Assembly: GCA_039105265.1 (NCBI GenBank)
Contig: JAPFFF010000010.1
Location: 2,046,001 to 2,110,000, forward strand
Direction: 5' to 3'
Length of the DNA stretch: 64,000 nucleotides
DNA from: Tritrichomonas musculus
Taxonomy: Eukaryota; Parabasalia; Tritrichomonadida; Tritrichomonadidae
Shown: positions 53,883-64,000 of the stretch, piece by piece
Numbering within the stretch: the first letter of the stretch is position 1
Layout of the letters: every line of letters begins with the position of its first letter
Program-made: the position numbers and the translations under genes
The notes under the pieces: generated by a model
The model's input: the letters and a program-made list of their open reading frames with translations, nothing else
Told to the model about the DNA's origin: nothing
Database searches by the model: none

Positions 53883-56459
53883 TTAATCATCGTGATGTTC
53901 CTCGTTACCAACAGGAGTCTTTCTACGATCATAAGTTATAATAAGAGAGTCAACAGAAGACTCATATGACGATGTGTCTTCAGAAGAAGCCTTCTCGTCA
54001 GACGAAGACGTCAGACTAGACGAATCCTCATCGCTTGAGTTTTCAACCTGTCCTTTGCTAGCCATTCCCTTTCTCCTGATCCAGAGGAGGAGTGACATCA
54101 GTGTCATGCTGACGATGAACAAGTGTGCCGAAATAGAGAAGCATAAAATTGCAGTGAAAAAGTTGTAGCAGAGCCTAACTCTGACGATGTTGAAGATTCC
54201 AATGAGCCACTTCATGTCGATGTCATTGAAGGTTGGCACAATGACGCGCAGTGCAGCACCGACAGACTGGCCGATTGAGATCAAGAAACCAGAGAACAAG
54301 TCGTTTGAATAATTGGTAACGTCAATTGGCACCTGGTCCAACAACGGGTCCAACTCATTTCTAGTTGTATTCAATTCCGCCACTTTTTCATTGAAACCGT
54401 TTATGAAATTGTGATAATTTTCAGAGAGTATTGAAAATTGAGAGGAACACGTCGCATAACATTTGTCAACAGATTTGCTATACAAATCAAGCATCACTTT
54501 CATCCCTTCCAAGTCAGCAATGTTCGAGTAGTTGGAGCCAGGAAGACTCGACTGTGTTTGGTTGATTACGTTCTCAATTGGATCAACAATCAAAGAGTCG
54601 GTGTTTGTTGTCTTTGAAGCATTCATGAAGGCATTCTCAATGACATCTGCCATGTCGTTGAAAGGCATCTCTTTCATGCTCAGAATGTCCAACAAAGTCG
54701 AGTCCAACTTCGCATCAACGAAGTTTTGGATGAAGTGAATCTGCTTCAATTGGAGGCTGTCAAGTGAGAATGTTCCGATAACGTTATTTGAAACGGACGA
54801 TAGATTCAATGAACCGAAAGAAATAATTTTGTCTTCATTTGTCACCTGCTTTATAATCGTGTCTAAGACATCGTCGCCCTGCTCGTAGAAGATGTTCATC
54901 AAGATGATGAAAATGCCGAAGAAAGTGCAAACAAGGCCTATCAAAAACTGGCAAAAAGCGCAAAAACAACAGGGAATGCAGCACAGTGAAAGACACCTCG
55001 AACAACAGTTCTTCATCCAGAAGGCCAGAACTTGGAAAAGAATGACAAAGAACATCAAAATGGGAGGCAAAAAGAGGACAAACTTGATCATTGGAACAAC
55101 GAACGATGGAAGATCATCAAAGAAGTCAAAAGTGTCACTCAAATCACACTTATCGTCAAAAGTGACATTTTCAATACTGTCCACTTTTTCAGAGACATCA
55201 TCAATTGTATCAACAAAGGTGTCCTTAACGTCTTCAATGGATGAACTAACGTTCATCACTTCATTAACGTCTGACGTGCAATTGTCGAGTTCTTCTGCAA
55301 TTTCGTCAGCATTCTCAAAATCAGTGAAGTCATCAATTAACGTAATATTCTCAATTTTGAATGCCTCACAATTTTGTGAGAGTCCGTTAGAATTCACTTC
55401 ACTTGCACATTTGTTGAATTCGTTTTCTGACATTCTGCAACTTGCTGAATTTTGTGTGCCATAGGACGATAGATTCTTCATCAAAATTGTGAGATAACTG
55501 ATATTTTCTATCGTCAAATTCAAAACCGCATTCAATCTGGGCAACGATTCATCTACTGTTGTTGATGATTCGTTAGATATGTTTTGAATGGCAGGCTGAA
55601 GCTCGTTGACAGATTTTTGAATGCAATCATTGAGAGAAGGTGCGACCAAATTGCAAATCAATTCTCCTTCATTCAAAATTTCCTTTGAAAAAATGTAATT
55701 GACAACTTTGAGGAGATAAGCTGAGGCCGTCATGCTGAATCCAAATGAAATGACCATGCAGGCAAGCGTAAGTGAGAAAAAGACAATAATGGCTGGTCCC
55801 GGATTGGATCGCTCTTTGGCCCGACAGCAACAACAACGGCCAAAGCCAAAAACAATGTAAAATATAAAGCTGGCTAGGAAAATAATAAAAATAGGGAATA
55901 TTATTAAAACATAGGAAATAATTTGACCTATGATTTTGTCTTTGGTTTTGCAATCTATATTATTTAGAAAATCTGAGCCTATTACGTTGCCAAGTAAGTG
56001 CGCGTTGGGATATAAGTTCTCATCACATTGTTGCGGGGGTTGCATATCTTCTTCAGTGAAATTGTCATCGTTTATAATCTTAATAAAATTTTGAATCGTC
56101 TGAAAATGGAAAATTGGGCCTCGGGAATGAACGTAGCTTATAGTACTAGGAGATTCACCGTCTAAATCCGTCGAATTGTCTTTTGAGTCAAATCCATCTT
56201 GTATCGAACTTATCATTTCTTCTATTTTCGCAGAAAGATTGAAGTCAATTCGTCCTGAAATAATTTCTCGTGTTAGCGCAGCGATGTTTATATCTGATTG
56301 ATAAAAGCTAATATAGGGAAATTTAACATTGCTCCATAAATTCCTTTGGGAAGCAAGAGCATTTGGCCAACCAAAGACACCACCTTCGAGATGCTTTGTT
56401 TCGGGCAAATTCTCGCTATTTGAGATACAATTTTGGAATAGGAGTATCAAAAGAATCAT
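53883..56459 (-). CDS. Prominin-like five-pass membrane protein
   Basis: 858 residues from the ATG at 56457-56459. A short hydrophobic signal peptide (about 1-15) is followed by an extracellular segment, TM1 (about 178-208), a Cys-rich cytosolic turn GRCCCCRAKE, TM2 (about 222-252), a large loop with many N-glycosylation sites and cysteines (about 255-465), TM3 (about 470-500), a second Cys-rich turn (CCSRCLSLCC), TM4 (about 515-540), a second large loop and TM5 (about 755-790), then an acidic Ser-rich tail. The five-TM topology with two large outer loops and cysteine-rich inner turns is that of prominins (CD133), which organise cholesterol-rich protrusions of the plasma membrane. The tail DEDSSSLTSSSDEK is a candidate casein-kinase substrate, which is suggestive given the CK1 gene in this window but proves nothing. 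Codon use is less AT-rich than in most neighbours. Confidence 0.75.
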   Translation of the reverse strand: MILLILLFQNCISNSENLPETKHLEGGVFGWPNALASQRNLWSNVKFPYISFYQSDINIAALTREIISGRIDFNLSAKIEEMISSIQDGFDSKDNSTDLDGESPSTISYVHSRGPIFHFQTIQNFIKIINDDNFTEEDMQPPQQCDENLYPNAHLLGNVIGSDFLNNIDCKTKDKIIGQIISYVLIIFPIFIIFLASFIFYIVFGFGRCCCCRAKERSNPGPAIIVFFSLTLACMVISFGFSMTASAYLLKVVNYIFSKEILNEGELICNLVAPSLNDCIQKSVNELQPAIQNISNESSTTVDESLPRLNAVLNLTIENISYLTILMKNLSSYGTQNSASCRMSENEFNKCASEVNSNGLSQNCEAFKIENITLIDDFTDFENADEIAEELDNCTSDVNEVMNVSSSIEDVKDTFVDTIDDVSEKVDSIENVTFDDKCDLSDTFDFFDDLPSFVVPMIKFVLFLPPILMFFVILFQVLAFWMKNCCSRCLSLCCIPCCFCAFCQFLIGLVCTFFGIFIILMNIFYEQGDDVLDTIIKQVTNEDKIISFGSLNLSSVSNNVIGTFSLDSLQLKQIHFIQNFVDAKLDSTLLDILSMKEMPFNDMADVIENAFMNASKTTNTDSLIVDPIENVINQTQSSLPGSNYSNIADLEGMKVMLDLYSKSVDKCYATCSSQFSILSENYHNFINGFNEKVAELNTTRNELDPLLDQVPIDVTNYSNDLFSGFLISIGQSVGAALRVIVPTFNDIDMKWLIGIFNIVRVRLCYNFFTAILCFSISAHLFIVSMTLMSLLLWIRRKGMASKGQVENSSDEDSSSLTSSSDEKASSEDTSSYESSVDSLIITYDRRKTPVGNEEHHDD

Positions 56460-57548
56460 AATTATAACTCTAAATTGAAAAAAAATTTTTCACTTTTGAT
56501 AAAAAAAAAAACGTTATAAGTAATACAATATTAAAACATATAACATTAAAATATTTTAAATTTCTGATATTTATCAATTATTTATATTTAATATCTATTT
56601 TTTATAATAAAAATTAAAAATGTACAATGATATATTAACAATTTATTGAAATATTACTAAAATAGTTTTAAAATCTTGCATTTTTTAGTTTTCAAAAGAG
56701 GTGCGGACACCTATTTTACATTTTTAACGTTTATAAAAATATGTATATCTTTTTATGTATTAATAATTACTAAATAAAATTTTGATATTATATTTTAGTG
56801 CACTTATTTTATATATTTATTATTTAAATGTTTTAAAATATCAATTATATAAGTTATAATAACACAAACAAGTATCCTATGAAAATAACCCAATCCAGCC
56901 ACATGATGGATGGATTGAATTTATAATGATTAATTATTATATATATTGTAAATTAATGATTAATTATGCATTTTGTTATTTTATAAATATTTCATATTTT
57001 GTTAAAAAGTTCATTTTAATGAGTTTTTACATATTTTTTTGAAATATTTAAATAAATAAAGAATTTATTTAGATTATAATTACATTTATATATTGTACTT
57101 TTAATTTAATAAAGATATGCTAAATATAGTTTAATTTGATTCAGGCGTCCGAGCTGCAAAAATCAATTTTAAAATCATAAACATTAATAACGATTTTTTT
57201 TTCAATAAAAAATATTTATTAAAATATTAAGCAAATATCTTTTTATATTTATATGTATATCATAGATTATATAACTTTTAATAATATTATATATACTATA
57301 AAAATATTTAAAATAAATATAAACAATTAATAAACTTTATATAACTGTATATTCTAAATATTGAACAATTATAATTTCAAAGCGTTTCTCATAAAAAGAT
57401 AATTTGAGAGAAATGAAATCAATAATTTTCTTTATATATTTTGAAGTTTAATTAAAATTTAAATCAAATGTAGAAAGTTTTTTTTTCATTATTTTTTTTT
57501 TCATAAATTTTGAATAAAAAATCTTCGAGAATAAAATTGAGAATATAG

Positions 57549-57825
57549 TACAGTAATTCCAAAAATCTCAGATATATTCAATTAATCTCAGACATTTTTG
57601 AGAAAACTTTTAATTATTTGAAAGAATTTATTCAATCTATAGAATTATTTTAAGAGTATATTTGTTCAATGATTTGAATAGGCAATGATATTTGACCTTT
57701 TTATTCTTCATTGAAAAAGTAGGAATTTTGAAAGTTTTTTGAAAAAAATTGAAAGTCTTTCAGTGAGTTTTCTCAAAAATGTCTGAGAATTTTTCTTTAT
57801 GTCTGAGATTATTTGAATTACGGTA
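57549..57825. mobile_element. 277-bp Tc1/mariner-type MITE
   Basis: TA (57549-57550) then a 58-bp terminal repeat starting CAGTAATTCC (57551-57608); its inverse is 57766-57823, followed by TA (57824-57825). The two arms match at about 48 of 58 positions. CAGT next to TA is the Tc1/mariner signature. It lies inside the 2.5-kb hAT-like element, so it is the younger insertion. Confidence 0.8.
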
Positions 57826-58047
57826 AATAATAATTGAGAGTCGTTACATTTAAATTCATATCTTAATATGTAATTTAATATTTTATTATATTATAACAAT
57901 TATATGATATATATAAAATATATAACAATTATATATTAATAAAATAATTTTCAAATACTTTTTTTTATTAAATTTGGCCCATTTTCATTTTCTCAATTTT
58001 TTTTTGGGCCAATTTAAGTGGAAACTATATCATACATTAATATTAAC

Positions 58048-58899
58048 TATCACGCGGTTCCCCAAATCTGCTAGGGGGAAGATTTTTTGTAATTTCCCCT
58101 AATTTCCCCTAAAAATAATAGGGGGAAAAATTTGAATTAAAATTTTATTTAAAAATACATAAAAATAATTGAAATTTTATTAAAAATTCTTAATAAGATT
58201 CTTATTATTAATACAATTTTTGTTTGAAAAAATTATATCTTTATGATCTAAATGGTTAATTTTTCACCTCAAAAAATCCGTGAATTGGCCTCCCCCTATT
58301 CCCCCTTAGGGGGAAAGGTCAATTTAATTGGCAAACCGTAAAAATATTAACAAAATTTGACCTCCCCCTATTCCCCCTATTTTTAATTTTTTTTTTTTTT
58401 AGGGGGAACCAAATAGCCTTTGAATTATTAGAACAAATATATTTTAAAAAGATGTTTTTATTTTCTCTTTGGTTAATATCAATTTGATGCATTTTTAATC
58501 AATTTGGGAATTATTTTACACAAAAAGAGATTGATACATCAATAATGCAACGGTATATCTATCATTTATAATAATAGATTATTAAAATTTTCAAAAAAAA
58601 TTCTGATATAAAAGGATATTACAAAAAAAGTATAATATAAATTTAACAACTTGATAATTAAAATGATCCTTTAAATAATTTATTAAATAAAACAATAAAA
58701 ACTTGGGCTTTTGATATTTGAAGAAATGAAATATTTGATTTTTGGAATGAACATTGACAAATCGCTTATATTCGATTTGATTATTTCAATAAATATAGAA
58801 AGTGTACGATTTTTATTAAAATAAAGTTCGAATTCTTTTAAGTTGACATTTGATGTGAAAATTCCCCCTAGGGGGAAAAAAAATCCCCCTGGCGTGATA
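58048..58899. mobile_element. 852-bp TA-flanked element with G-run/C-run blocks
   Basis: TA plus TCACGC at the left (58048-58055) and GCGTGA plus TA at the right (58892-58899) are inverted copies (short TIR; the next bases diverge). Inside are repeated blocks CCCCTAATTTCCCCTA and AGGGGGAA (58065-58115, 58290-58320, 58367-58410, 58862-58890), arranged on both strands. These are the only long G/C runs in the area. No coding capacity. Nested in the hAT-like element. Confidence 0.6.
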
Positions 58900-59227
58900 C
58901 TTATTAATAATTGAATAATAACAAACGAGACACATTTTTTTAAATAGTATAAAAATGATTTTTATCATGTTTTTATTACTTTTTTTCTGCTAAATAATAG
59001 ATTTTTCTATCAATTGCATAATTTCTATAGTTTACATATTTTTATATTTTTTTCAGTGGTTTATATTTTTCTACCTCAGAAAAAAAATCATATATCACCA
59101 CAAGTCGGCCCCGTGGACGAAAATAAAAAAAAATTATATTATTATAATGCTCATAAAAAATAATTAATATATACAAATTTTGGTGCGAATCTAAATCACT
59201 TCACCCTGTCCGCACCTCTTTTTCAAA

Positions 59228-60078
59228 TTATTTTGATTAAAAAGAATTTAAATGAGTTATTTTCTCTTTTATCTTACATATCATAAACAACTAGATTCAG
59301 AGATTTGTTTAAATTATTAAAATATTAAAAGGATTTCACTACTTATGATATTTTTATTTGCTTAATTTTTGTTTTCTAATTATATAATTTGTTTATTTTC
59401 GATTTTGATGGCTTGATAAATTGATATTTACTATTTTTCACTTTGTTTGATTACGCAATTTTCATTATTGGTTCAAGAAAAAAATTATAAATGCTTTTAA
59501 CATGTTTTACAGTAACAATAATTGCTGAGAAAATGAATTAAATAGAATCATTAATAATTTTTAAAATTTTTTATTTAAATACCGTTACCGGCGGTTAGAG
59601 CCGGTAATATCGATATTTTACCGGGAAAATAACCGCTACCGGAGAGGATCGATACACAACCCTGGTTGTCTTTGTTTTGTTGATCTGATATGCTTTTTCA
59701 AACAATTTGAAAATTTCAGAATCATAATTTACATCTGATTCCTTATTGAGCATATCTTATATATGGCTAATAATTTGGATATACAACAGATAATATATTT
59801 TATAAATAAAATACAAATTATTATTATTGATTTTTAATTTATAAATATTTTATTTGACTCGAGATATAGACAAAACATTATTTTTTAAATGGCTTTTAAA
59901 TTCTCAACATCCATTAAAACCAATTATGACAAATGTCAGTATTGGATATATAGAAGTAAATGATCTTAATATTTTTTCATAAGATAAAATATTCATTCAA
60001 TTAAAGTAAAAATAAAAAAATCAAATAACGAGTTTTCACTTCACATGAATACCTCTGAATTAATTCAATTTTTCATAA
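59228..60078. other. Intergenic region with transposon end
   Basis: AT-rich apart from the GC-richer dyad at 59581-59664 (separate entry). No gene seen. Confidence 0.4.
59581..59664. repeat. CCGG-rich dyad, possible hAT terminus
   Basis: A GC-richer segment of about 84 bp containing nested inverted repeats (CCGGTAATATCGATATTTTACCGG in the centre, given here in two arms around ATCGAT). It ends in ATACACAACCCTG; read in reverse this begins CAGGGTTGTGTAT, a typical hAT-type terminus. I do not find the partner end in the window, so it may be a solo end. Confidence 0.4.
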
Positions 60079-60696
60079 GTGAATATTGATCAAGGTTTTA
60101 GTAAACCAATTGTATATATAAATAAAATTGATACTAATGAAGAACGAGCTTTATAATATTTTCCAAAAATAATTGACCTTGATCTTGCTGAAAAGATTTA
60201 TTTTGTATTTCCTTATTCTTTTTTCTTTCATGATCAAGTGGCACAATAAGTGTCATGCTCTGAAAGAAATAAAGGATGGACAATTTGGCTTGGACATGAT
60301 GATGCAGATGAAATATTTTACTTTTATAATTTATCATCAAATGATGCTGATGAAAAAATTACTCTTAAGGATGTTATGAAAGAATATTCTACTGTTCAAA
60401 ATATTGAAAATATTGGTCGTCTACGTTGTGATAATTTATTGATGGAGAGATCAAAAAATGATGAAACGTATCGTGACTCAGTTAGAACAAGCTATGAAAG
60501 AACAAAAGAAATCATTATTCCAGAAAACGTGAATTTTTATTATTTTAATACTGTATAAAGTGGAAAAGGTTCATTAAATCCAAGCAATATTGTAAACGCT
60601 CATTTTAAACCTATAACTGAAAGTATTGTACATTTTAATTCAACAACCAAATCTACAAGAATGACAAAAATTAATGAAAGACTAACAAAAAAATGA
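60079..60696 (+). pseudogene. Unrecognised protein gene with in-frame stops
   Basis: The plus frame from 60079 to the TGA at 60694-60696 reads as protein-like throughout (IDQGFSKPIVYINKIDTNEE; KGWTIWLGHDDADEIFYFYN; RSKNDETYRDSVRTSYERTK) but is broken by TAA at 60154-60156, 60247-60249 and 60556-60558. No frameshift is needed. There is no ATG at the start, so the 5' end is lost. I do not recognise the family; the composition is charged, soluble and mixed alpha/beta. A stretch such as YINKID could suggest a GTPase NKxD box but the context does not support that. Confidence 0.5.
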
Positions 60697-61520
60697 ATGA
60701 ATTATTTTGACATTTTCAATACAAATCACAATTAATAAATATAATTAAACTGCATATTTTAATTTTGATGATTTTTACTTGGATTATAGAAGATATTCAG
60801 TTTTTATAAAATTGGTAGATTATATAATCACTTAAAAATCTACCTAAAAAATAATCTTAAAAAAATCGATAATCTCTATATCATTTTTTTTTTCTTGTAT
60901 ATTTACAAACAGAAATTGATAATTTGTAAAAAAATAAAATGTATATTTTCCAGAATCAACCAAAGAAAATGGCATGGCTTCATCATTTATTCATATTTTT
61001 AATCTTGTTAAAAATATGTTTCAAAGAAAAGCTTGATTCGTCAAGATTCTGTTAAAAATTGTTTCTATTTGTTTATTATATTTTTCAAATAACTTATTAT
61101 TCAAATGAGTTGACTTTGGTTGATAATGTTTTTGGTGATAATGTTAATTTTTAAATAATTATATTACATAAAAGACAGCAAAAAAATGAGTATTTCATTA
61201 TATACAAAATATAAATATTCCATTTTTTCTTTTTGCAGATATGAACACACTTTTATTTCTAATATGTCAAGAAGGATCTCAGAAAAATTTGAATTGAATC
61301 TCTCAATTTTGAATGAAAAGAATTTACATTTACAACCAAAAAAGCATTATCCATTCCAATAATAAGTTATTTATAAAATATAATAAACAAAAAGAAACAA
61401 TTTTTATGAATATATATAGTTAACATATATAAAATAAACATATTTCAAATAATGATCAAGATATATTTATATTTTTATTTAATTTTACAGAATAAATATA
61501 TTGAAGGCTAATATAAAAAG
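60697..61520. other. AT-rich intergenic region
   Basis: Lies upstream of the kinase-C2-Rab locus; AT-rich with no gene and no clear Inr-like motif right before 61521. Confidence 0.35.
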
Positions 61521-63674
61521 ATGGAAATAGAAGATTGCTTCTTTGATACTTCAGATTATGAAGTTACCAACAAAAAGCTTGGTGAAGGAACCTTTGGAGA
61601 AGTTTATGTTGTCGAAAACCAAACCAGTGATAAACTCTATGCAGCTAAAATTATTAACACCAATGGATTTTTCTCTAGTCGAGATCAATTAATGTTTTTG
61701 CGCGAATCCCTCATATTATATAAGCTAGATCATCCCGCCATTGTCAAATTTTTCGGTATAAATTTCCATTCATTTGAAGATTCGATTAGTCTTAATCCAA
61801 CAATTCTTACCGAATATTTCCCCAATGGGTCATTAAAAGTCATTCTCGACAAAGAAAAGAAAAGCATTGCAGATAAAAATTGGACACCAACCAAAAAATA
61901 CATATGTTTACTTGGTATCTCAAATGCGATGAGATATCTGCACAGAGCAGGGATTCTTCATCGTGATCTTAAACCAGAGAACATTCTCATTGATGACAAT
62001 TAGTATCCAAAAGTTTGTGATTTTGGACTTTCAAGATGTTTCTCAAATTCACTCACAAATTCAATGCAAATGTCAATGACAGGACAAATTGGTACCCCTC
62101 TTTACATGGCCCCCGAATTGTATGAAAATGAACACCATTATGGTCCAACAGTTGACGTGTATTCATTCGCTTTTTTGGCTTACGAAATCATGACTGGCAT
62201 CGAACCTTTCTCAGAAAATGGGAAAAGAGCAACACTTGCTGAAATCTTCAAAAAAGTTCCAAACGGTATTAGACCAGAAATACCTGATGGTGTTCAAGAC
62301 AAAATGAAAGAATTGATTGAATTGTGCTGGAGCCAAGATCCAAAAGAACGTCCTTCATTTGAACACATTTTTGAGAAGCTTTCAACAGACTTTTCTTACT
62401 CATTCGAGACAGTCGAAGAAGACGAGATAAACGAGTACTTGGAGATACTTGTAGAAGGATCAAAAGAAACTGATTTCGAAAAGTCGGTCAATAAAGAAAA
62501 AGAGATAAAGGATCTTCAAAATGAAAATGAAATGTTAAAAAATGAAATCAAAATTTGCAAAGAACAATTAACCAATAAAGAAGTCGAAATAATGGAACTT
62601 AAAAAAGAACTGGACCAAATTAAAATGAGAGAATCACATAAGTGTCTCCATGTAAAAATTTGTGAAGTATATGGATTCAAAAATACAAGTTCACATAGTA
62701 TTATAAATCCATACGTGACTCTTTATTTGAAAAGTAGGTCCCGTTATGACATAGTTGGCACAAAAACTATTTCTGGAACGAAGAATCTAGTTTGGAACGA
62801 AGAGTTTAATTTAGTTACAAAAAAGGAAGATGACTCTCTGATAATCAACATGTTAAACGACCATGCCATTTGTAATAAAGAAATGATGGATAAACTTGAG
62901 TTTCCAGTCTCCCAGTGGAAAATTAATGGTACTGTTGATCGGAAAGAAATTGATATCATGAAGGATTCGAAAAAAATAGGCAAAATCATTTTTGAAGTAC
63001 AAGCTTTCCCTCCTGTAGGCGTATATAGTAAAACTTCAAAAAACCCTAGAATAGAAAATGAACTAAATTGTTCTTTCGTTGATTCAGCGATACTTCTCAA
63101 ATTTGCAATGCTTTCTGGTTCACATTATACTGGACAAACATCATTATTACTTCGTTTTGCTAAAGGTGTATATAAAGAGCAAATACCTGGAACCATTGAT
63201 TTTAGTTTTGAAATACGCTATATTGACATTGATGACAATAAAGTTAAACTTCAAATATGGGACTTATCTGGAATGGAAAAGTTGAGATGTATTGCTCTTT
63301 CATATGTTAGAAAATCTTCTGGATTTATTATTAGTTATGATGTTACTGAAAAAAGAACACTTGAAACAGTTCAATTTTGGGCTGATGAATTAAAAGAATA
63401 CGATTTAGATCCAAGAATACCTATTGTATTGGTTGGAAATAAAATTGATCGTGTTGAACAAAGAGAAGTTTCATATGAAGAAGGTGAAAAATTTGCATCA
63501 GAAAATGGTTGGAAATATTTTGAAACATCATCTAAAGAAAACAAAGGTGTTGATGAAGTATTTCTATTTATTGCAAATAAATGCATTCAAAATTATAAGA
63601 ATACGAATAAAATTGTAAAGAATTTACCGCACGAATCTGTTCATATCAAAAAACCTAAAATTTTTTTTAAATAA
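61521..63674 (+). pseudogene. Kinase - coiled coil - C2 - Rab-like GTPase fusion with one in-frame TAG
   Basis: One frame from the ATG at 61521 to the TAA at 63672-63674 (717 codons plus stop) is interrupted only by TAG at 62001-62003 (codon 161). Numbering through the stop: a TKL-like kinase at 10-290 with GEGTFG loop, AAK, HRDLKPEN, DFGLS, GTPLYMAPE, all intact; the TAG sits between ILIDDN and YPKVCDFG, where the 11926-16182 paralogue has FYFPK, i.e. an aromatic codon. Residues 321-371 form a coiled coil. Residues 374-496 (62640-63008) are a C2 domain lacking most Ca-binding aspartates (INPYV for SDPYV). Residues 524-693 (63090-63599) are a Rab-type GTPase: VKLQIWDLSGME, YDVTEKRTLE, LVGNKID and ETSSK are present, but the P-loop is GSHYTGQTS (Gln for the essential Lys) and WDTAGQ is WDLSGM, so nucleotide use is doubtful. 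No C-terminal cysteines for prenylation. Without readthrough, the product is an inactive half-kinase of 160 residues; a second product could start at the ATG at 62064. Confidence 0.75.
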
Positions 63675-64000
63675 ACAACTTTTTTATTTGATTTGAAATA
63701 TTTCCCCCAAAAATTAGATTATGTTATTAATTTTTTTTATACCTCTCCTAATAGATTTACCTTAAAATTGATTAGGTTAAAAGTGCTCTATAAAACTTAA
63801 AAATATTTTCTGGCATACTCTAATCATGTTTTATTAAAAAATAACCGATTGGTCAGGGATATTAATTATGGATTTTTGTATGAATTTTTTCAATTAGATT
63901 CAAACAATATTTTTATTTATCCAAATCTTCATTGAAGATTTTCTTTTTTATGATATTAACGCCAAATATTTTTAATAATCATAATTATGATTGATTCATT
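63675..64000. other. AT-rich intergenic region at window end
   Basis: About 325 bases with no recognisable gene. TAAATAA right at the stop codon of the preceding gene (63671-63677) fits a trichomonad poly(A) signal that overlaps the stop. Confidence 0.4.

Larger units (their letters stand above)
56697..59219. mobile_element. 2.5-kb hAT-like element with 8-bp TSD, holding two nested elements
   Basis: Ends AGAGGTGCGGACA (56697-56709) and its exact inverse (59207-59219) form 13-bp TIRs, flanked by the direct repeat TTTTCAAA (56689-56696 and 59220-59227). An 8-bp duplication with a short GGTGCGG-type TIR fits hAT elements. The interior has no transposase and has been hit by two smaller TA-flanked elements (57549-57825 and 58048-58899). 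Without them it would be about 1.4 kb, a non-autonomous or deleted copy. Confidence 0.75.

Noticed and set aside
61521-62003. Short 160-residue kinase as an independent gene
   Set aside because: It ends before DFG and the remainder of the kinase follows in the same frame, so it is one interrupted gene.
1-64000. tRNA or rRNA genes
   Set aside because: I looked for T-arm and rRNA-like blocks and found none that could be supported by eye; a dedicated scan was not possible.

Overview
The window is about 64 kb of very AT-rich eukaryotic nuclear DNA, most likely from a parabasalid (trichomonad) close to Tritrichomonas. I infer this from the gene content: DUF3447/ankyrin proteins, BspA-type leucine-rich repeat proteins, many TKL-like kinases fused to Sel1 repeats, a prominin-like protein, apparently intronless genes, short 5' leaders with Inr-like TCAYTW motifs just before several ATGs, and TAAA-rich 3' ends. 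I did not find rRNA, tRNA, CRISPR or virus-derived elements. The exact species cannot be fixed from the sequence alone.

Layout. 1-4 kb: a truncated HxxxD-type acyltransferase and a broken surface-protein gene. 5-8.5 kb: an intact cytosolic HSP90 followed by a TA-flanked DNA transposon relic. 8.8-22 kb: a decayed DUF3447-BspA gene, a large kinase-Sel1 gene, a decayed hexapeptide-repeat surface protein and a second kinase-Sel1 gene. 21.8-27 kb: one ankyrin gene cut in two by a 3.4-kb element with perfect 41-bp terminal inverted repeats. 27.8-33 kb: a UBE2Q-like E2 gene with one internal stop, a kinase-BspA relic, and an intact esterase/metallo-beta-lactamase fusion. 34-46 kb: a small transposon, a third kinase-Sel1 gene, a CK1 kinase, and a pseudokinase-Sel1 gene with a stray fragment of itself upstream. 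46.8-56.5 kb: an RCC1-like protein, transposon relics, a coiled-coil protein, a possible cysteine protease and a prominin-like five-pass membrane protein. 56.7-59.2 kb: a nest of at least three DNA transposons. 60-64 kb: an unrecognised broken gene and a kinase-coiled-coil-C2-Rab fusion interrupted by one TAG.

The genes do not form an operon-like system; the window is typical of an expanded, repeat-rich protist genome in which signalling genes (kinases plus Sel1, ankyrin or LRR scaffolds) are duplicated, recombined and often disabled. The most unusual items are the kinase-C2-Rab fusion, the paired DFD-motif kinases that share an N-terminal domain, the catalytically bare pseudokinase-Sel1 protein, the esterase-MBL fusion, and the fact that six broken loci carry in-frame stops while keeping their reading frame over long distances.
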